Source of the DNA: Azonexus sp.
GTDB taxonomy: Bacteria; Pseudomonadota; Gammaproteobacteria; Burkholderiales; Rhodocyclaceae
Direction: 5' to 3'
Assembly: GCA_023150195.1 (NCBI GenBank)
Contig: JAKLLI010000052.1
Coordinates: forward strand, 1 to 9,417
Length of the DNA: 9,417 nucleotides
In this document: one piece after another, positions 6,051 through 9,417 of the stretch
How the letters are laid out: the number at the start of each line of letters is the position of its first letter
Position numbering within the stretch: the first letter of the stretch is position 1
Notes under the pieces: model-generated
Seen by the model: only the letters and a program-made list of their open reading frames with translations
Database searches by the model: none
What the model was told of the DNA's origin: nothing
Position numbers and translations under genes: made by a program

Positions 6051-7109
6051 TTAGCAAATACGCGGCAATTGCTCGCCGGATAGCCAGTCCACAATGCGTT
6101 TGCCGCCAAAGGCCGTGGTCATCTGGACGAAGTGATGCGGGTCTTCATGGACCCGGCCAATGATGGCCGCAGACGCCCCCAGCGGATGGGCGCGCATGGC
6201 GGTCAACAGCCGTTCTGCGTCATTTTCGGCGCAGATCGCCAGCAATTTGCCTTCATTGGCGACATAAAGCGGGTCCAGCCCGAGTAATTCGCAGGCCGCA
6301 TTGACCGCCGGCTTCACCGGCAAGGCCTTTTCCTGAAGCATCATGCCCACACCCGATTGCTGGGCAATTTCGTTCAGCGTTGTTGCCACCCCGCCACGGG
6401 TGGGATCGCGCAACACGTGAATGTCGGCGCCGCTGGCCCGCATCGCTGCAATCAGACCATGCAGGGCTGCCGTGTCAGAAACAATGGGCGACTCGAAGCC
6501 CAGACTCTCCCGCTCCGCCATGATCGCCATGCCGTGATCGCCCAGCGTCCCGGACACCAGAATCACGTCGCCTGGCCGTGCGTTACGGCCCGACCAGGCC
6601 ACCCCGTCGGCCACCACGCCGACGCCGGTCGTCGTGATAAACACGCCATCGCCCTTGCCGCGCTCGACCACCTTGGTATCGCCGGTTACCACTGGCACCC
6701 CGGCCTCGCGGGCCGCTGCTGCCATGTTTTGCACGATGCGCGCCAGATCGGCCAACGGGAAGCCTTCTTCCAGAATGAAGGCCGCCGACAGATACAAGGG
6801 CGTCGCCCCCATCACCGCCACATCATTGATCGTGCCATGCACCGAGAGACAGCCGATATCGCCGCCGGGAAAAAACAGGGGCGACACCACATGCGCATCG
6901 GTGGCCATCACCAGCCTGCCCTCGCCCGGCAGTGGCAGCACGGCCCCGTCGTCTCCTTGACCGAGATAGTCATTGCCCAGATGTTTGGCGAACAGCTCGG
7001 CAATGAGCTGCGCCATCGCCCGCCCGCCGGCGCCGTGGGCCATGTCCACACAGCCGTGTTTCAGATCCAGCGGCCGCACATAGCCACTACGTACCTTGCC
7101 TTCGCTCAC
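6051..7109 (-). CDS. hypE: HypE, thiocarbamoyl dehydratase for cyanide ligand synthesis
   Basis: This 352-aa protein works with HypF. HypF carbamoylates the C-terminal cysteine of HypE, and HypE dehydrates it with ATP to a thiocyanate, which is the source of the two CN ligands. The C-terminus is PRIC, with the essential Cys352 as last residue. The PurM/AIR synthase-like fold shows HGAGGRAM (about 25-32), GQGDDGAVLPL (about 51-61), INDVAVMGA and the VLRDPTRGGVATTLNEIAQ segment. Length is normal. The start is GTG at 7109, within a GTGA overlap with the stop of the upstream membrane-protein gene, and GGAG lies about 7 bp before it. The stop (TAA) faces the small plus-strand gene, and no terminator hairpin with a T-run is visible between them, so transcripts may run on antisense to that gene toward hypX. 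Confidence 0.96.
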   Translation of the reverse strand: MSEGKVRSGYVRPLDLKHGCVDMAHGAGGRAMAQLIAELFAKHLGNDYLGQGDDGAVLPLPGEGRLVMATDAHVVSPLFFPGGDIGCLSVHGTINDVAVMGATPLYLSAAFILEEGFPLADLARIVQNMAAAAREAGVPVVTGDTKVVERGKGDGVFITTTGVGVVADGVAWSGRNARPGDVILVSGTLGDHGMAIMAERESLGFESPIVSDTAALHGLIAAMRASGADIHVLRDPTRGGVATTLNEIAQQSGVGMMLQEKALPVKPAVNAACELLGLDPLYVANEGKLLAICAENDAERLLTAMRAHPLGASAAIIGRVHEDPHHFVQMTTAFGGKRIVDWLSGEQLPRIC

Positions 7110-7648
7110 AATCGCTCCAATTCATCCGGTGTCTTGTACGCCAGCCACAGACGGTAAACAGCCCACCCCATCAGACCGATGCCAAGCAGCCGGGTCAGGC
7201 CGGCAATCCGGGTATCGGCGGTCAACACGCCCCAGCGGGTAAAAATCTCGGTCCAGTCGTGTTCCCCGCCGCCCACCAGCGGCAGCAACTGGGCGCGGGC
7301 ATCGGCCATGTAGCGCGCGACATTGAGCAGTTTTTCACCGAACCACACGCGCCCGGCGGCCACACCCAGCGCATCGTCGGCTTTCAGGAAATGGCGGATC
7401 ACCAAATAAGGGAAAAGCAGCTGGAAAATCGTGCCGCCGTAGACCATCAGCCGGTTGCTGAGCAAACCAATCAGCGGATGGCCGGCTTCGTGCAAGGCCA
7501 GATTGGCACTATCGACGAAAGGCACCCAGCCCTGCTCGGTGAACAGGTGAAACCACAGCATGAGCACGCTGGCCGCCGTCACAGCCCAGCAGGCGGTCGC
7601 CGTCAGTGGCCGACGGGTGGCTGCGACGGGAGCCGCCTCGTCAAACAT
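7106..7648 (-). CDS. M50-like membrane protein with HEAGH motif, in the hyp operon
   Basis: This is a predicted integral membrane protein of 180 aa. HEAGH at about residues 53-57 matches the HExxH zinc-binding motif of M50-type metallopeptidases. Hydrophobic segments lie at about 17-37, 68-86 and 150-171. A polar conserved-looking block, NVARYMADARAQLLPLVGGGEHDW (two parts: NVARYMADARAQ and LPLVGGGEHDW, about 109-132), could give the third metal ligand (D117, H130 or D131). I recall similar proteins annotated as M50-family conserved hypotheticals. Proteolytic activity is not shown. The gene overlaps hypD by 8 bp and ends in a GTGA overlap with hypE, so it is co-transcribed with the maturation genes. 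The start at 7648 was chosen for the short overlap; an in-frame ATG at 7663 gives 185 aa, and neither has a strong ribosome binding site. A role in hydrogenase maturation or membrane attachment is inference from position only. Confidence 0.85.
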   Translation of the reverse strand: MFDEAAPVAATRRPLTATACWAVTAASVLMLWFHLFTEQGWVPFVDSANLALHEAGHPLIGLLSNRLMVYGGTIFQLLFPYLVIRHFLKADDALGVAAGRVWFGEKLLNVARYMADARAQLLPLVGGGEHDWTEIFTRWGVLTADTRIAGLTRLLGIGLMGWAVYRLWLAYKTPDELERL

Positions 7649-8765
7649 CCTTGTACCGCCCATAGGTGTAATGCGCGGCGCAGGCGCCTTCGGAACTCAC
7701 CATGCAAGAACCAACGGGGTTTTCCGGGGTGCACACCGTGCCAAAAATCTTGCAATCCTGGGGGCGTTTGACGCCACGCAGAATGGCACCGCACTCGCAG
7801 GCCTTATGATCGGGGACGCTGGCGTAATCCAGCGGAAAGCGCTTTTCGGCGTCAAATTCAGCGAACTGGCTGCGAATGCGCAGGGCCGAGTAGGGCAGGA
7901 CATTCAACCCGCGCCACTCAAACGCCTTGCGCAGCTCGAAAATTTCGGCCACCAGCGCCTGCGCCTTGAGATTGCCCTCACGGTCGACCGCGCGCGAGAA
8001 CTCGTTTTCCACTTCAGCGCGGCCTTCGTTCACCTGCCGGATCAGCATGCGGATGGCCTGCATCACATCCAGCGGCTCGAAACCGGCGATCACCACCGGC
8101 TTGCGATATTCCTCGGCAAAGAATTCGTAGGGTCGACTGCCGATAATCGTGGAAACATGCGCCGGGCCGATGAAACCGTCGAGCGGCACCGTCCCCCACT
8201 GGCGCACTTCCGGCGATTCGAGAATGCTGGAAATGGCCGAAGGTGTCAGCACATGGCAGCAGAGCACGGAAAAATTCTTCAGCCCGAGCGCGGCCGCCTG
8301 ACGGATGGCCACTGCGGTGGGCGGCGTCGTGGTTTCGAAACCGATGGCGAAAAACACAACCTGCTTTTCCGGGTGCTTTTGCGCCAGCGTCACCGCATCG
8401 GCGCTCGAATACACCATACGGATGTCGGCGCCACGCGCCTTGGCCTTGAGTAGCGACAGACCATCGGAAGCCGGCACGCGCAGGCAATCGCCATAGGTGC
8501 ACAGGGTGACGCCGTGTTCGAGCGCGAGGCGGATGGCCTGATCGACCCGGCCGATGGGCAGCACGCAGACCGGGCAACCCGGCCCGTGAATCATGCGCAC
8601 ATTGTCGGGCAACAGATCGGACACGCCGTACCGCGAAATCGCATGCGTGTGGCCGCCGCAAAATTCCATGAAATGGTAGCGTCGACCGGGATCAGCCTCA
8701 TCACGAATGCTGGCGGCGATATGCTGCGCCACCTCGCCGTCGCGGAATTCATCGATGTACTTCAT
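7641..8765 (-). CDS. hypD: HypD, Fe(CN)2CO assembly scaffold
   Basis: This 374-aa iron-sulfur protein forms a complex with HypC on which the Fe(CN)2CO group is built. Conserved motifs are CGGHTH (residues 36-41), GPGCPVC (61-67, with C64 and C67) and the FAIGFETTTP segment near 140-150. Cys-rich C-terminal motifs (CECGAI, DCKIFGTVC, SCMVSSEGAC) hold the [4Fe-4S] cluster. The start is placed at ATG 8765, giving MKYIDEFRDG as in the family and a TGATG junction with hypC (1-bp overlap). A TTG one codon upstream is also in frame but less likely. There is no strong ribosome binding site, so translation is probably coupled to hypC. The stop lies inside the start of the membrane-protein gene. Confidence 0.97.
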   Translation of the reverse strand: MKYIDEFRDGEVAQHIAASIRDEADPGRRYHFMEFCGGHTHAISRYGVSDLLPDNVRMIHGPGCPVCVLPIGRVDQAIRLALEHGVTLCTYGDCLRVPASDGLSLLKAKARGADIRMVYSSADAVTLAQKHPEKQVVFFAIGFETTTPPTAVAIRQAAALGLKNFSVLCCHVLTPSAISSILESPEVRQWGTVPLDGFIGPAHVSTIIGSRPYEFFAEEYRKPVVIAGFEPLDVMQAIRMLIRQVNEGRAEVENEFSRAVDREGNLKAQALVAEIFELRKAFEWRGLNVLPYSALRIRSQFAEFDAEKRFPLDYASVPDHKACECGAILRGVKRPQDCKIFGTVCTPENPVGSCMVSSEGACAAHYTYGRYKDV

Positions 8766-9007
8766 CAATGCAAGCTGCCGCCATCTACCGGCAATTCGCC
8801 AAGTTCAGCGAACAATTGCAGGGTTTTGGCGGCTTCGTCCGGGTCCAGCTTGTTCAGCGCGTAGCCGACATGAACAATCACGTAATCGCCCACGGCAACG
8901 CCATCGACCAGCGACAGCGAAATCTCCTTGCGCACGCCGGCCAGATCGACCACCGCATTGTCGTTATCGCGCAGTTCAACGACCTGCGCCGGTATCGCCA
9001 GACACAT
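8765..9007 (-). CDS. hypC: HypC, hydrogenase maturation chaperone
   Basis: This 80-aa chaperone carries the Fe(CN)2CO unit with HypD and delivers it to the hydrogenase large subunit. The mature N-terminus MCLAIPAQV contains the essential Cys2 exposed after Met removal. The IVHVGYAL segment near residues 52-59 holds the family His. The start at 9007 is fixed by this motif and by AAGGAG (9015-9020 on the minus strand) 7 bp before it. An open frame extends upstream to 9094 but would bury Cys2. The first 32 bp overlap the end of hypF, and the stop makes a TGATG junction with hypD. The length is normal. Confidence 0.96.
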   Translation of the reverse strand: MCLAIPAQVVELRDNDNAVVDLAGVRKEISLSLVDGVAVGDYVIVHVGYALNKLDPDEAAKTLQLFAELGELPVDGGSLH

Positions 9008-9417
9008 GCTTGCTCTCCTTGAAACTTGCTCTTGCCACCCAGGCCTGCCCCAGCGCCAGACCACCATCGTTCGGCGGCGCCTGCCGCGCTTCACGCAGAC
9101 TCAGCCCGGCGGCGCCCAGCCGCTCGCGCAGCGCGCCCATCATCACTTCGTTCATCGCACAGCCCCCGCCCACCGCGATTTCCCGGAAACCTTCCCGGTC
9201 GACCGCTGCCATCAGCCAATGCGCCAGCCCCGCCGCCACCGTGGCATGGAATTGTGCCGCACCCAGCGCCGGATCGCGACAATCGAGCATGTGCAGCACC
9301 AGCGGCGTGAAATCCAGCACGCGCCCGTCGGCGGAGAGCTGATAGCCGCCAACGATTGCCGCCACCGGGCCATGCGCCACTGCCATCGCCTCCAGTTGCA
9401 TCGCCGCCTGGCCTTCA
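8976..9417 (-). CDS. hypF: HypF, carbamoyltransferase, C-terminal part
   Basis: This is the last 146 or so residues of HypF, which makes carbamoyl-adenylate from carbamoyl phosphate and ATP and transfers the carbamoyl group to the C-terminal Cys of HypE. The frame is open to the window edge and begins EGQAAMQLEAMA, a typical HypF segment of the Kae1-like domain. It continues with GGGCAMNEVM and the C-terminal APPNDGGLALGQAWVA signature. The acylphosphatase, zinc-finger and YrdC-like domains lie outside the window. An internal ATG at 9401 is not the start. The 3' end, after the conserved signature, overlaps hypC by 32 bp. The CDS is incomplete only because the window ends. Confidence 0.94.
   Translation of the reverse strand, partial: EGQAAMQLEAMAVAHGPVAAIVGGYQLSADGRVLDFTPLVLHMLDCRDPALGAAQFHATVAAGLAHWLMAAVDREGFREIAVGGGCAMNEVMMGALRERLGAAGLSLREARQAPPNDGGLALGQAWVARASFKESKHVSGDTGAGR

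Noticed and set aside
5660..6109. Minus-strand open frame of 149 codons spanning the hypE end, the small gene and the hypX start.
   Set aside because: It has no ribosome binding site, lies out of frame inside hypE and hypX, and is antisense to the better-supported 66-aa gene.
1..9417. CRISPR arrays, tRNA or rRNA genes, phage genes.
   Set aside because: No regularly spaced repeats, cloverleaf-like sequence or rRNA-like stretches were seen; nearly all of the window is protein-coding.

Overview
This window is the regulatory and maturation part of a [NiFe]-hydrogenase cluster. It is GC-rich, and all but two genes lie on the minus strand. Read in the direction of transcription (right to left) the order is hypF (3' part only), hypC, hypD, a membrane protein with an HEAGH motif, hypE, a small gene on the opposite strand, hypX/hoxX, hoxA, hoxB, hoxC, and then the end of an insertion sequence. 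The hypF-C-D-E-X-hoxA-B-C order matches what I know of Cupriavidus necator (Ralstonia eutropha) H16. That order and the GC-rich codon use suggest a facultatively aerobic, H2-using betaproteobacterium, possibly of the Rhodocyclales. The assignment is inferred from gene content, not from any search.

Right part (about 6051-9417): HypF and HypE make the cyanide ligands of the active site, HypC and HypD assemble the Fe(CN)2CO unit, and HypX (4002-5678) supplies CO from a formyl group under aerobic conditions. The genes overlap by a few bases and look co-transcribed. A 180-residue membrane protein with an M50-type HEAGH motif, which I do not know from the classical hyp operon, sits between hypD and hypE and overlaps both.

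Middle (5679-6043): the only clear break in the minus-strand run. A small plus-strand gene (66 aa) ends 7 bp from the hypE stop. It has a good ribosome binding site. The 164-bp region it shares with hypX holds sigma54-like GG-N10-GC elements on both strands, two short dyads and a repeated GGCATG motif.

Left part (1-5678): hypX, hoxA, hoxB and hoxC are joined by three identical 4-bp ATGA overlaps. HoxBC is the cytoplasmic H2-sensing regulatory hydrogenase. It has no Tat signal and no C-terminal processing peptide, and it carries the I62/F110/Q67 residues of the sensor class. HoxA is the NtrC-type sigma54 activator. The partner kinase gene hoxJ would be expected directly after hoxC, but an IS5-type element ends there, with its tip at the hoxC stop codon. 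The sensor, regulator and maturases are therefore intact in view, while the signal-transmitting kinase is displaced, lost or beyond the element.
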